Shown: piece by piece, positions 33,000 to 43,851 of the stretch
How positions within the stretch are numbered: the first letter of the stretch is position 1
Layout of the letters: every line of letters begins with the position of its first letter
NCBI GenBank assembly: GCA_951640165.1
Contig: OX621257.1
Span: 11,171,201-11,235,200, forward strand
Origin: Pseudoips prasinana
Taxonomy: Eukaryota > Arthropoda > Insecta > Lepidoptera > Nolidae
Reading direction: 5' to 3'
Length of the DNA: 64,000 nucleotides
The notes under the pieces: generated by a model
The model's input: only the letters and a program-made list of their open reading frames with translations
Database searches by the model: none
Told to the model about the DNA's origin: nothing
Translations under genes and position numbers: made by a program

Positions 33000-34093
33000 T
33001 TATTCATCCAAATTTATTTTATCACCTTCAAAGTATGCTCCTTCAGAAACGATAAACTTACGCCAACGAATAATCCATTCATGAAAACATTTTTTAAACG
33101 CTGCTTTCGGAATTGAATTCAGTTCTCGCCGTGAATTCTCCTTTATGTCTTTTACCGATTGAAAACAGGTACCACAAAGTGGTAATTTGAGTTTAGGAAA
33201 AAGAAAGAAGTCAGCTGGAGCCATATCTGGTGAATATGGTGGTTGATGGATGGTATTTGTTGAGTGTTTGGTCAAAAAATCGTTCACAATGATGGCCTTG
33301 TGCAAAGGCGCATTATCGAGGTGCAAAATCCAAGAATCCAAGGCCAGATTTGTGGAAATTCTTTCCGCAAATCTGGCCTTTTTCGTCTAATTTGCTCTCT
33401 TAAACACCGCAAAACGCTCAAATAATATTCTTTATTTACCGTTCGACCTTCCGGTAAGAATTCAGAGTGCACATCACCGCGATAGTCAAAGAAAACAGTC
33501 AAAATGACTTTGAATTTTGATCGACTTTGGCGTAGCTTTTTCGGTGTCGGTTCAGTTGGAAGGCGCCACTCCGAAGCTTGTTGACTAGTTAGCATGTCAA
33601 ACTCGTAAACCCACGTCTCGTCACCAGTAACAATGCGTTTCATGAATGTTGGGTCGGAATTGACTCGTTCTACCATGTCCTCAGCGACTTTCATGCGATT
33701 GAGTTTTTGGAGAAAATTCTGATTTTTTGGGACTAGCCGAGCGGCACATTGTTTCATACCCAAATGATTAGTTAAAATGGTACGAATCGACTCGTGAGAT
33801 ACAGAAACTTCGGCGGCTACCTCTCTCAGAGTTGAATGAGGATTTTCAGTAACTATTTTCTTTACTTTTGCAATGTTAACTTCAGTTGCAGACGTTGATG
33901 GCCTACCAGAGCGAGGGAAATCTTTTATCACATCTCGACCGCTTTTGGACGCTTTGAACCACTCATAACAACGAGTTTTTGATAAAATCGATTCACCGTA
34001 AACCTTCTGTAACATTTTCAGTGCCTCCGAACACGAAATTCCATTAGCGATTCAAAATTTAAGACAAACTCTTTGTTCGATATTTTTGTCCAT
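33000..34093 (-). pseudogene. Mariner transposase (D,D34D), broken
   Basis: An essentially full-length mariner transposase, which would excise and reinsert its element at TA sites. Start ATG 34091-34093; stop at 33000. The N-terminal helix-turn-helix region includes RSGRPSTSATEVNIAK and VSVSHESIRTIL; the first catalytic Asp is in TGDETW; then HLDNAP and SPDMAPADFF give two further Asp separated by exactly 34 residues (D,D34D). Lesions: an in-frame TGA after RVCLKF near 34050, and an inserted inverted copy of adjacent sequence at about 33327-33363 that shifts the frame between RPDLRKEF and SWILHLDNAP. The element is inactive. TIRs were not identified. Confidence 0.92.
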
Positions 34094-35107
34094 TATGAAA
34101 TTCGCAATACACACTATATAATATGATATTACTAAAACGAGCACTGTATTTAATATAAATAACAGATGCAACTCAAACTCCGCGCCAAAATGGAAAACAG
34201 TTGTGCCAATCTAACAACAACAAAAAATAAACTAAAATTTGAATTTGGAACCATAAACAAATCATCCATTCCCGACTGACTGAATGTATATGCGGATAGC
34301 TGGTACTTAATAAAATTTTAATTGACTTTACAAAAGGTCCTCTATTCGTTAAGTCAATTAAAATATTGATAAAATTTACTAAGTGCTATAATGGGCTAAA
34401 TGGAAAAGTTCCATTCATACATTTGTTGGGAGGCAACCTCAATTAAAATGAAATTACTATGTCGTTACGAAAATGGTAGGACGATATCAATATCAAAACT
34501 ACTACTAACGTCCTATTTAGTAATTACCTGCTCTATGATGTGTACGACATACCTGCTAGCTTTACTCGCAACTCTGTCGGCATGCAACAGTTGTGACTTT
34601 CCTATGGGAAACGAGAAGAAGAAGTACACTTTATTGCATAAGGAATATACACAGTACAATATGCATAAAGCATTATTTTGAAATTGGCGGCCATGCAATT
34701 GAGTTCCATATTATAAAAATAACTCAGAGCACAAGTTTTTGTGAATGAATGATATAAAGTTTTATTAATCTAAACTTCGTAAGGGGTAGATTTTTTATAT
34801 AAAACGTAGCTTTTTCCATGCCAATTTTTATCCAAACCATTGCATTGTTTTAGGTATCGAAATCGACCAGAATAATCCAAAATTGATCAAAGTTGTGTGT
34901 CGCAATTTGTGGATGGCCCAATGACTACTATTTTTTTAAAAGAAACTTACCTTGTACCTTGTTATCCAATTACTAGAGCTAAAATTCTAGAACCAGTGTC
35001 TCAGGAGCTTTAATGGTTAACAGAGTAACTTTATTTTTTATTTCCATATCTTTACTATTAAATACAATTCCGAAAGCACGAAGTCTTCCTATCAAAGTCC
35101 GGAGAAA
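34094..35107. other. Mariner 5' flank, then unclassified
   Basis: 34094 to roughly 34270 should be mariner 5' UTR. 34318-34378 holds an imperfect inverted repeat (AATTTTAATTGACTT; AAGTCAATTAAAAT). The rest has only spurious frames. Confidence 0.4.
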
Positions 35108-35290
35108 AAACATAGGTTCGCCGCTTCGTGTCGCGGGGTCAAGTCCCGCGCCGAACAACTATTCTCGTGACCCATAAATAGTTGTTCCGAGTCTGGATGT
35201 AATTTGTGTCCGTCTATTATATGTTTGTCAATTACCCCGCGACACACACACACATAAATTAGTACAAGAAGTGTCGTTAAAAAATACATG
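35108..35290 (+). mobile_element. tRNA-derived SINE, family 4
   Basis: GTCGCGGGGTCAAGTCCCGC (B-box region), AACTATTCTCGTGACCCATA, then GAGTCTGGATGTAATTTGTG and TATTATATGTTTGT. Shared with 40306-40445 (reverse) and 55606-55652 (reverse scrap). Confidence 0.7.
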
Positions 35291-35744
35291 ATTCTTAATA
35301 GACCTACAAAAAACCAAAGTTTAATGAGATTTCAATTTATTATAAGGCCGAACAACGTTTCTAGTGAGTTATTTTGTAAATCTAACCATTGACTCAGCCT
35401 TAGTGGAAACAAACGAATAGGAATGCCATCTTTCTCAACATTATATAAATTGAGTCAATAAACGACCTGAAATCGCATTATACGATTCATAGCCATAAAT
35501 ATCGATTGTTTGCAAACTATTAACCTAGATATAATGGTAAGCAATCAGCGGGGTTAAGCATGGAGACCACCGGATACTCTTTTGTCGGTTGGTTAAATTT
35601 TAGTGTGGCTTTGGAAGGCATATGAAGGCGCTCATAACAGTCAAATTGACCATATTTTTACCCAACACTACGAAAAACCATATGAAAAAAAAATACAAAG
35701 AAAACAACACAACAATGACTGTATGAAGAACAGCATCACCATCA
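35291..35744. other. No recognisable feature
   Basis: No credible frame or repeat. Confidence 0.4.
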
Positions 35745-35935
35745 GCCTCATATCGTCCACTGCTGGATATAGGCCCCGTCCAAAGGTTTCTATCACGTTG
35801 CCATTTGTAGGGCGTTGCCGTAGGGGGTATCGGAGCAGAATACCCGCGTTCCCGGGACCCGCAATCAGGCGCCAAGAGAAGTCCACGGCAGGTAGGTTTA
35901 GTCGGTGCAAGTCCGTCATACCCACCCGCAGACAC
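35745..35935 (-). mobile_element. LINE 3' end, second RTE-like family
   Basis: The minus strand reads TFGRGLYPAVDDMRL near the end, with an ATGGTGATG tail (CATCACCATCAGC on plus). The upstream part (GTGGACTTCTCTTGGCGCC on the minus strand) recurs on the plus strand at 37270-37400. Confidence 0.55.
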
Positions 35936-36044
35936 TTTTTGCGGGTGGCATGCGAAGGCATTCCCCGTACTGTATCAAAAAGAAAAAAAAAGGCGTTGCC
36001 GTAGTCAACGTAGAGTTGGCGACCGTAATTAGGTGGTAGCTAGT

Positions 36045-36325
36045 ACACAGGTATCTCTTATACACAGGTATCTCTTATAGCACATCACAGGTATCTCTTA
36101 TTCGCCTTTTACGATAGCCACGTGATAGTATGAGGTGGCCCGTTTAGTCTTTCTGGGCCGGAAACTACACGGCTGAACAAAAGCCTCCACAAGAATCATC
36201 TTGGAAGGATATGCCATAATCATCACGCTTGGCTTGGGTTGGCGATCACAATATTGGTCATCATTCTCAGAAAGAAGCTGCTGCTCGTACTCTGTAAGAT
36301 ATTCCTTCGGGTCGACTTCCACGAT
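36045..36325. repeat. Short tandem repeat and repeat D copy 1
   Basis: ACAGGTATCTCTTAT occurs three times at 36047-36103. 36192-36325 (GAATCATCTTGGAAGGATAT to GGGTCGACTTCC) matches 37927-38055 in the same orientation. Confidence 0.65.
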
Positions 36326-36548
36326 ACACACGGGATGAGATAGGGCGATGATATCCGATATTTGCCGCAGTCTTTTCTCGCAATTTATTACTTTGTTATA
36401 TTTCACTCTGGTTTTTTACGTGTTAATGCGAAATTATTAAGCAACTTAATAGACATGTTAAAACCTGTTGATAGAAAGAAATATCAAAAATATCACTCAA
36501 AATCACTGCAAAAAAAAAATAAAATTAAATACGTAATTTTAATTATTA

Positions 36549-36780
36549 CTAGCTGTGCCCGCGACTTCGTCCGCGTGTTAATTAGTTTATTTCGTTTTTT
36601 TTGTAAAATAAAAGACTTTTTGTGAAATAAATATAGCCTAAGTTACTCCTTATTACATCAGCTACCTGCCAATAAAAGTCCCGTCAAAATCGGTCTAGCC
36701 ATTTCAGAGATTAGCCGGAACAAAAATTGTAAAAAATGTTATTTTGGTGTATGTACCGTATATAATAATATATTCATATT
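36549..36780 (-). mobile_element. Lep1-type Helitron-like repeat
   Basis: Plus-strand CTAGCTGTGCCCGCGACTTC then GTCCGCGTG, the classic Lep1 core, followed by TCAAAATCGGTCTAGCCATT and TATATAATAATATATTC at the far end. Lep1 repeats are described as lepidopteran Helitron-like elements. Confidence 0.8.
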
Positions 36781-36874
36781 AATGTAGTAAAAACCGGTTA
36801 TTTCAATATTACAAACAGACACTCCAATTTTATTTATTTGTATAGATGTAATAAGTTGTGAATTTTATGATTAC

Positions 36875-36920
36875 CAAAATTTGATTTTTACCTTATAAGG
36901 TTAAGGTAAAAATCAAATTT
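36875..36920. repeat. Perfect hairpin
   Basis: TTGATTTTTACCTTA and TAAGGTAAAAATCAA separated by a few bases, with further partial repeats of TTTTTACCTTA after it. See the template-switch finding. Confidence 0.7.
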
Positions 36921-37269
36921 TTACCTTAAGCTTAAATTTACAAGTTTTAGGGTAGGATGTTTATCGAGTTATTTAGTTTCATTGGTTGAGCGAGATCGTT
37001 GGACACATATAACATTATTACACTGACCTCCACCCGCGGCTCTCCCCACGTAAATTATTCAGTTGTTTCCCATGAGAACAGTAATGTTTTATGTAATACT
37101 TCTTATTACATTAGCAATCGGTTTGTGAAAGTACTGTGAAATTGATCTTGCCATTTTGGAGATTAGCCGGAAAAAACAGACATTCAAAATTTGAAGTATT
37201 TTAAGCTATTATTTTAACATTACGAAGAGACTCTTCAACTTTTATAGAACAGAGTATATGTGTATTGCA

Positions 37270-37400
37270 ATACATTTTACTTGTGGGTGGGTATGTTGGA
37301 CTCGCACCGACTAAACCTAACCTGCCGTGGACTTCTCTTGGCGCCTGATAGGGGGAGCCCCGGGAACGCGGGTATGCTGCTCCGGTGCTCCCCTTTTGCG
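37270..37400 (+). mobile_element. LINE 3' fragment, second RTE-like family
   Basis: Reverse-complementary to much of 35820-35935: GTGGACTTCTCTTGGCGCC, GGGAACGCGGGTATGCTGCT. No coding continuity. Confidence 0.5.
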
Positions 37401-37559
37401 CTATGTCCCAGATGGTCAGGACACGTACCCTGGGAGGGCTATGGATTGCCCTCCCGTATTGCCGACTCCTGCCAGTCCAGCACAGCGTCTGCGCCACAAA
37501 CAGATCGCTATCTTCCCGGAGCTGCTTTCACGTGGTGGCAGTAGAGGACACTTCTCATA

Positions 37560-37850
37560 CTGCCACCGCAGCCCCGAGGAGAGTTAGGCTACCGGCTGCC
37601 GCCGCCGCCCCGACACCTCCTCCGTCTGCGAGCGGGATCGGCTCGCTCCCGATCCCGCTCGGTGGCCTCCTTCTGGAGCATGACTGCCTCACAGAAGGAA
37701 ACCCCGGCATCCCATTTGGTGGGGTTGCCAGCCAGCATCGCATAAATGACTGCTCGCCAGCAGTCATTTGTGCGATGCTGAATGCGAAAGATCCCGTTCG
37801 AATCCAGTTGACACCTACTTTTAAAGATGTGACATGGTGCATTAATCCTA
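37560..37850. repeat. GC-rich segment with two strong hairpins
   Basis: 37629-37660 pairs GAGCGGGATCGG with CCGATCCCGCTC. 37733-37778 pairs AGCATCGCATAAATGACTGCT with its near-exact complement (one mismatch). The frames on both strands arise from these palindromes and match no family I know. Confidence 0.6.
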
Positions 37851-37926
37851 ACCATAAGGTGTTCCAAACAAATTACTATCACAAAAATATTGCTAAAATA
37901 TCATCGTCATCATCATTACTACTGGA

Positions 37927-38055
37927 CGAATCATCTTGAGGATATGCCAAAATCGGCACGCTTGGCAGATGGGTTGGCGATCGTAGTAACATTGTCATAG
38001 TACTCAGAAGGAAGCTGCTGCCTCTAGTAGATATACCCACGGGTCGACTTCTTCG
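37927..38055. repeat. Repeat D, copy 2
   Basis: Direct-orientation match to 36192-36325 (GAATCATCTT, GGATATGCC, CGCTTGGC, GGGTTGGCGATC, GGGTCGACTTC). Confidence 0.65.
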
Positions 38056-38059
38056 CCGT

Positions 38060-38285
38060 AACCCGAGTGACAGAGTTGCTCAAGCCGCCCAGTAGGCCTC
38101 TCTCTGGTATGGCTTAACGGCTGTTGCCTATGACTACAACAAGAAGCAACAGCTTAACGTGCCCTCCGAAGCACGGATACGCTCAGAAATTAGCTTTGGC
38201 AGTCACCTATGTATGGACTGACCAGAAGCCTAGTTGCTTAACCTCACAAATCGCTTACGGACCGGTGACAACATCTATGAGATTG
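38060..38285 (-). mobile_element. 5S rRNA-derived SINE
   Basis: On the minus strand the order is CACCGGTCCGTAAGCGATT, GAGGTTAAGCAACTAGGC, CAGTCCATACATAGGTGACT, then the body with GGCACGTTAAGCTGTTGC. See 59584-59845 for the full description. Confidence 0.8.
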
Positions 38286-38721
38286 GTGATGATATTCTGA
38301 TGTTCGCCCCGTAATAAATATCGCCTGCTATTACACAAACAACTCAATCCAGTAATCAAACTTACAAGCCAATAAAATGTGATAGAGCATCCTGAATGGT
38401 ATACTCGTATACATAATTCATCGTTCACGTTCACCTGCTGTATATGTTCATAATACAATGTTCAAGACCAATCACTATATCATACCAATCACTACTACAC
38501 AACATTAGGACTACACAGCTAAATCAGAAAGTAATCAAACAAAAATAATAAAACACAAAGGCGCATGTTTAATTCATAGTTGGAGTCCATCTGTTATGTG
38601 TATCGATTAAGCTCAGCCTTGGCACGCCATTACTTGCTCGATGATTTCTTTCGATATAACTAACTATACTGTTATTATACACTTTTAAACTATGGGCTAT
38701 GGGTATCATAATCTATATAGG
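38286..38721. other. No recognisable feature
   Basis: AT-rich, no frame or repeat match. Confidence 0.4.
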
Positions 38722-39072
38722 TACATATAATAAAATCGTAGGAAAGTCAAAACTGTACATTGAATATTTTTTTTATGGATGAAGTAGTTCATGCAAGAAG
38801 AAAAAGTTGACGTAGTTGAAGTAAATCCATGCAGTAGTTTTTGAGTTTAGCCCGGACAAACATACAAACAGACAAATATTATAAAAACTATATTTTTGGC
38901 TTCGATATCGAATGTAGATCATGCCCCAAGATTCTACTACTTGCATGAATATTACTGGGTAGTACTACGTTGGGTCAACATATAGGCTACATATTATCAC
39001 GCTATGACCTACGGGGGAGGAGCTGTGATAATTTATAAATTTAACGCGGGTAAAACTGCGGGGCACAGCTTG
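38722..39072 (+). mobile_element. Helitron-like copy with inverted interior
   Basis: Flanks match 24718-25034 (AAATCGTAGGAAAGTCAAAA; CTACGGGGGAGGAGCTGTGA; 3' GCGGGTAAAACTGCGGGGCA) but the middle segment 38817-38929 is the reverse complement of 24782-24905. The 3' end is CAGCTTG and not CAGCTAG. Confidence 0.7.
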
Positions 39073-39084
39073 TTAGATATAAAC

Positions 39085-39211
39085 ATTGTTTACAGGTATT
39101 AACACGACTAACCTTTATTGTTATTTTCCTGATTTTTCGACCAGTCAGCCCGTGACCACGATCAATGCAACTTGGTCGAAACGTCGGGAAAAAACAACAA
39201 GATTAATCGCG

Positions 39212-39256
<45 letters not shown>
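39085..39256. repeat. Foldback repeat E fragment and (TA)n
   Basis: GTTTACAGGTATTAACACGA ... TTTTCGACCAGTCAGCCCGT ... GGTCGAAACGTCGGGAAAA: most of an inverted-repeat element whose fuller copy is 40455-40830. It then runs into (AT)n at 39213-39256. Confidence 0.65.
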
Positions 39257-39259
<3 letters not shown>

Positions 39260-39995
39260 TAACACAGGTACCTGCCCGCTAAACGTTCTGTGGGACCGGA
39301 TGGCATACCACCTTTCATACTCAAGGATTGCCGAACAGTGTATTACAGGAGCGAAATATCCCGACCTTTGGAAGCTAACTCGAGTAGTCCCGGTGCCAAA
39401 AGGCAAGAGTAGAAACGAAACCAGTGCTTAGACCAGTAGCGATTCTGAGCGCACTAGCTAAAGTGTTTGAAATAGCTATCCATAATAGCTTATATGCACA
39501 GGTGAGTGCTCATTTGTCTGACGCACAGCAAGGCTTCCGACCGGGAAGAGGCACGGCAGGTAATCTTCTGCATCAGATAAGTATCATGATACCAGCTGTG
39601 GACGCGGGGTTGCAGGTGGACGTTGCATACCTCGACTTCAAAAAAGCCTTTGAAACTGTCGATAATGATGTGCTACTTCTAAAATTGGCGACTGCAGGTT
39701 TCTCGCACCATACGCTGATGTTCTTAGCCAGCTTACGGAATAGACGTCAGTTTGTCCACTATGGCGGATGCTATTCTGAGCCATACTATACAAGATCCGG
39801 TGTCAATCAGGGAAGTAATTTAGGCCCTCACTTTTCATATTGATGATAGATGACCTACCGAATACTATCGAGGAATCCACATGCCTTCTTTTCGCAGATG
39901 ACCTTAAATTGAGCATGGTTATGAAAGACCCGAGCGATCATAGCTTATTACAGCAGGACATAGATAATGCACTTAAGTGGAGTCGAGCGGCGACG
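39257..39995 (+). pseudogene. LINE RT fragment, several frameshifts
   Basis: Successive frames read KRSVGPDGIPPFILKDC; KYPDLWKLTRVVPVPKGKS; RPVAILSALAKVFEIAIHN with FRPGRGTAGNLL and YLDFKKAFETVD; then, after GVNQGSNLGP, SLFILMIDDLP and LLFADDLKL. These are RT blocks 2-5 in order with at least three frame breaks (near 39315, 39425 and 39833). Both ends are missing. CR1/Jockey-type by motif; decayed. Confidence 0.85.
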
Positions 39996-40305
39996 ACCGC
40001 CGTTGCTGACGGTACCCACTGCACGCACTAACTTGTTGCAACAAGCGCCAATGACTCGCACTCTGCGCACGCTCAACCAGGTCGCTGAAATAGTAGACTT
40101 ATTCGCTTGCTCACTGAATGACTTCACAAGGGCGGCTTATTTGATTGTATGTTATTTAGTTGTTTAGAAATGTACATAATACGCAATTGAATTGTAATTG
40201 TAACTTTTGTATCGCATTAGGTTCCCTGTAATGGTAGAATTAAGTAAGACAACGCTAGCATTAGGGAATATAATCCCTGTGTCGCGGGATACTTTACAAA
40301 CATAT
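39996..40305. other. No recognisable feature
   Basis: Short frames only. Confidence 0.35.
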
Positions 40306-40445
40306 AATCGACGGGCACAAATTACATCCAGACTCAGAACAACTATTTATGGGCTAATAGTTGTCCGGCGCGAGACTCGAAACCGCGACAGGAAGCGACG
40401 AGGCGACTGTCTTAGCCGCCTCGCCATACGCGCAGTCAGAATTAG
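40306..40445 (-). mobile_element. tRNA-derived SINE, family 4
   Basis: The minus strand has GGCGAGGCGGCTAAGACAG (A box), CGGTTTCGAGTCTCGCG (B box), AACTATT...AATAGTTGTTCTG and GTCTGGATGTAATTTGTG. Confidence 0.75.
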
Positions 40446-40454
40446 ATATGAATA

Positions 40455-40830
40455 TTGTTTACAGGGGCTCTACCGGCTAAGTCACCGAACATCGTTTTCG
40501 TGAATGGCGTTCAAATAAATCAATCTATCAATCGTTTTTTTTCATGTTTCCATTCGATGTTCCATGACCACACGTGACGTCATAAATGGTCCGGAATCGA
40601 TTGTCAACGTTAAAGCCGATTTAACGATTGATTAAGTCTTTTTAACCTTTATTTATTTGAATGTCATTCACGAAAACGATGTTTGGCGACTTAGCCGTTA
40701 GAGCCCCAGGTATTAACGATATTTTCCCGACGTTTCGACCAGTCAGCCCGTGACCACGATCAATGCAACTTGATCGAAACGTCGGGAAAATAATAATAAA
40801 GGTTAGTCGCGTTAATTCCTGTAAACATTG
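40455..40830. repeat. Foldback repeat E, interrupted
   Basis: Outer arms GTTTACA...GGTATTAACG and CGCGTTAATTCCTGTAAAC; inner stem CCCGACGTTTCGACC / GGTCGAAACGTCGGG. Split by MITE M2 copy 2 at 40464-40707. The copy at 39085 shows the unsplit junction. Confidence 0.75.
40464..40707. mobile_element. MITE M2, copy 2
   Basis: GGGGCTCTACCGGCTAAGTC ... GACTTAGCCGTTAGAGCCCC, ~55 bp TIRs, core ACGTCATAAATGGTCCGGAA. Inserted in foldback E. Comparison with 39090 gives an empty site GTTTACAGGTATTAAC; only 1-3 bp could be duplicated. Confidence 0.85.
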
Positions 40831-40929
40831 TTTACATCTATACTGTTATTTTAAAAATTACTTTTACAGCTTTTACAGCTTACTATGGAAACCAGATAAC
40901 TGATATACTACATATACTATTTTTCTTTT

Positions 40930-41075
40930 TGTATATACATACTTATATAGATAATTTACACCCAGACTCAGGACAAACATGTTCATGCACACAAATATCT
41001 GCCCCGGGTTGGAATCGAATGCATGACCTGCGGCGTGAAAGGCAGTGTATCATCCAACCACGCCAACAAGAGGCT
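40930..41075 (-). mobile_element. SINE family 2 copy
   Basis: The minus strand has the head TTGGATGATACACTGCC, TCATGCATTCGATTCCAACC (B box) and the body TGTCCTGAGTCTGGGTGTAA. Confidence 0.7.
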
Positions 41076-41160
41076 CAAGCTGTTTATTAATTTCTGTGTT
41101 TATAGTACGTCATACTTAGGTACTTATTTGGCGTATGGGAAATTATTACCCTATTATTTT

Positions 41161-41340
41161 CAGAGTTGTTCAAGCCGCCACCAGGCCTCTGATATGGCTT
41201 AACCACTGTTGTCTAATGGCTACAACCGGGACCGACATTATAGGAATTAAACCACTTTATCGGTCACCCATCTATGGACTGACCGCGAGCCTAGTTGCTT
41301 AACCTCTTCAAAAACTTACGGACTGGTGAGAGCATCTAGC
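41161..41340 (-). mobile_element. 5S rRNA-derived SINE
   Basis: The minus strand has TCTCACCAGTCCGTAAGT, GAGGTTAAGCAACTAGGC, TCGCGGTCAGTCCATAGATG and GGTGACC, then the body with GGCTTAACCACTG on the plus strand. Slightly shortened in the body. Confidence 0.8.
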
Positions 41341-43584
41341 TAAAATATTTTAGACGGACATTAGCACAATCCTGAATTATTCATAAGAATAACATAAAAA
41401 ATCCAAATAACCGTTTATTAAGATAGTATACATAAGTAACTCCAAAACTTACGTTTACTATTAATGTTTCAGCAAACTAATAATTTGACAATAATATTAT
41501 TCCTTCCAACTGTTGGAAGGACAGCTGAGCTTGTTTCTGCCTGTCTACCTTAGTTAGTTTACCTACTTGGGTAAATCTGAGAGTAATATTGAGTTAGCTG
41601 TCAAGAGACATTATTATTGTTATGATTGGGAAACTTAGTACGGTAGGTACGTGTTTCTACTGTTAGTTATCTCCGCAGTCCTAGAGACGAATATTCATAT
41701 TCGTACAGTGTCAAATATAAACTGAAACTAAACTGAATAGGTAGGTTATATATATTGTATTGTGGCGAGCGGTGGGTCAGAGGATTGGAAAGAGTACTAC
41801 CTGCTAACCTTAATTGATGTCGACCGTGACAGTTGGTGCAAAACTAAGATCACGGAACACACACACGTACTTAAGAATCAGCAAGCACTGCGTGAGAGTT
41901 CATACGTGGCGCACTTACAGAGTCCCACCACCAAAAACCCTTACTCGTACTGCAGTTAAAACCTCGTATCCAGAAATTACATTTTCTATATTATGATCAA
42001 ATATAAGTGACGACCTAATAAACTATTTGTACCTAGAATTAAATGTGTATAGTTAATTTGTAATACTATTCATGTCATTTCTATTTACAAGCACTTTTTA
42101 AAGTATTAGTAATGTAGGTATATAAAAAAATATTTGTTTTTCGCTTACATAATTAAATTGATTGTTTCTGTGACTAAAGACTTAGAGTACTTAGTAAAGA
42201 GGAGTAGTAAGTAGACATGTTTAGGGAGGTAACAATAGCAACGATAAACTGACAAAAAAAAACAAATTTGTTTAAGTGAAACATTGAAATTGGTAATGCC
42301 TGTTTTAGTTTTAGAACTCAATTCCTTTAAAGGTAAGGTATATTTTTAATATTCGCCATTTCAGATTTACGACGACGACACTTTGAGTGTTAGGCTTCAA
42401 ATTAAAAACCGACTTCCAAACTAGTAATGATAATTCTTACTTTAGGAATTAACATTTTTCATATACATTTACATTTTGTCTAAATGTTAAAATCGGTTCT
42501 ATGTCAGTATGGCAGTAATTACTAGTTGAAATCAGTCTAGCACCTTCAAATTTAAGAGTAAAAATGCCTACAACTTATACTGTTAAATGCATTAACCTAC
42601 CTTTCGGTGTTCTAGTCTAAAATGAATACGATGTTAATGATTAAATAAATAATGAGCTGCTATGGTGATTAAAAAAAAACCTTCGACAAAACGTCTAACT
42701 TTTGTAAAAAAAAAAAACAAAACTAAAACTGATCTGTGATCTACATATGAGTTAAGACATTTCTCTCTTTGTACCGGAATAAACTTAAATCAAAATTTAT
42801 ATTTATGAAAAAGTTGTGCAATAGAGTTGCGCGACTTATTATAAGTTTAGACAAAAAAATAAAAGAATTAACTACAATTAACTATAAAACAACCTACTTC
42901 TTAGCAAAGTTTTGCCTAATTCATTAGTTTCACAAAATCTAAATTCATTAAAAATCATGCAAATCAATTGCACAACTATTCTATTGTTTACTTTTTTAAT
43001 TAATGTTGCCTATTCTAACACAAAAATAAATGTGTTGTGTCCATTAAAATAAATAAAAATTGAAAAAATAATTTCACATAAAAGTATGTAAATATCCAAG
43101 TAAAGTAAGTAAGCTCCTTACAAAATATTCAAAATATTGCATTTGAGTTCTATAAAACATTTGTCCATTCGAGCAGAACTAAAATCTTCGGAATTCTTAG
43201 AATAAGCACGTCTGTTGCATGCGAATTTTCTTGCATTACAGCAAAATTGTATGCCAACTATTTCCGCCATTTTGCCAGTTGCTTTCACATTTGACGAAAT
43301 TCAATACAATGACATGGGGCGCCTTTTCAAAACCTACATATGTACATTTTAAGACCAATTCAATTTCATCATTTTGCGGTCACTGAAATGATAAGTAATT
43401 TAAATATTTGCTTAGAAAAAAATAGGAAACAACGTTATGCCATGGTATGGCCATATTTTTTGTAAACGAACGCGGAGTTCACGTCCCATTAATTTTTATA
43501 TTATTAAATAGGCCATAATCGAACATAATAACACGTCCAATTCAATGCAACTATATCTGATTTTCCGGAGAGAGCCTGGAGTTC
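41341..43584. other. Long AT-rich stretch, largely featureless
   Basis: 42035-42115 resembles the UTR-1 3' end (ATTTACAAGCACTTTTTAAAG). 41508-41526 is a small perfect palindrome (CCTTCCAACTGTTGGAAGG). Otherwise no frame, repeat or RNA gene recognised. It may be the oldest unique sequence in the window. Confidence 0.45.
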
Positions 43585-43713
43585 TGTAGTACAGGTCTCG
43601 ACCTAGTTCAGACTCCAGACTCTCACAAGGACCACTTTAATTGTAGTAATAATTGTGAACATGCTGTTTTGTAAATTTCCTTGTGAGAAGTAAATAAACA
43701 TATTATTATTATT
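43585..43713 (+). mobile_element. LINE 3' UTR with (TTA)n tail
   Basis: TGTAAATTTCCTTGTGAGAA then GTAAATAAACATATTATTATT: a LINE-like 3' end with a TAA/TTA repeat tail. The tail supplied the target for the Dong-like element that starts at 43714. Confidence 0.5.
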
Positions 43714-43851
43714 CCAACTTATTTATTTATTTTCATATTTAATACATATTTATTCTTATAAGATCGATATATAAAACAGTAATACAAAAATAAATACGTA
43801 AAAAACAGAGCTCCCCCGGCGGCGGGGTTATACGCCTTAGGCCGCCGGTGG

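Noticed and set aside
33000..34093. Active or domesticated mariner transposase
   Set aside because: An in-frame stop near the start and a frame-shifting inverted insertion; no host exon attached.
37385..37939. 184-residue Ala/Pro-rich protein
   Set aside because: The composition comes from GC-rich hairpins; both strands are open for the same reason and no domain is recognisable.
41762..41996. Small conserved exon
   Set aside because: Two overlapping short frames with no recognisable domain, splice signals or neighbours.
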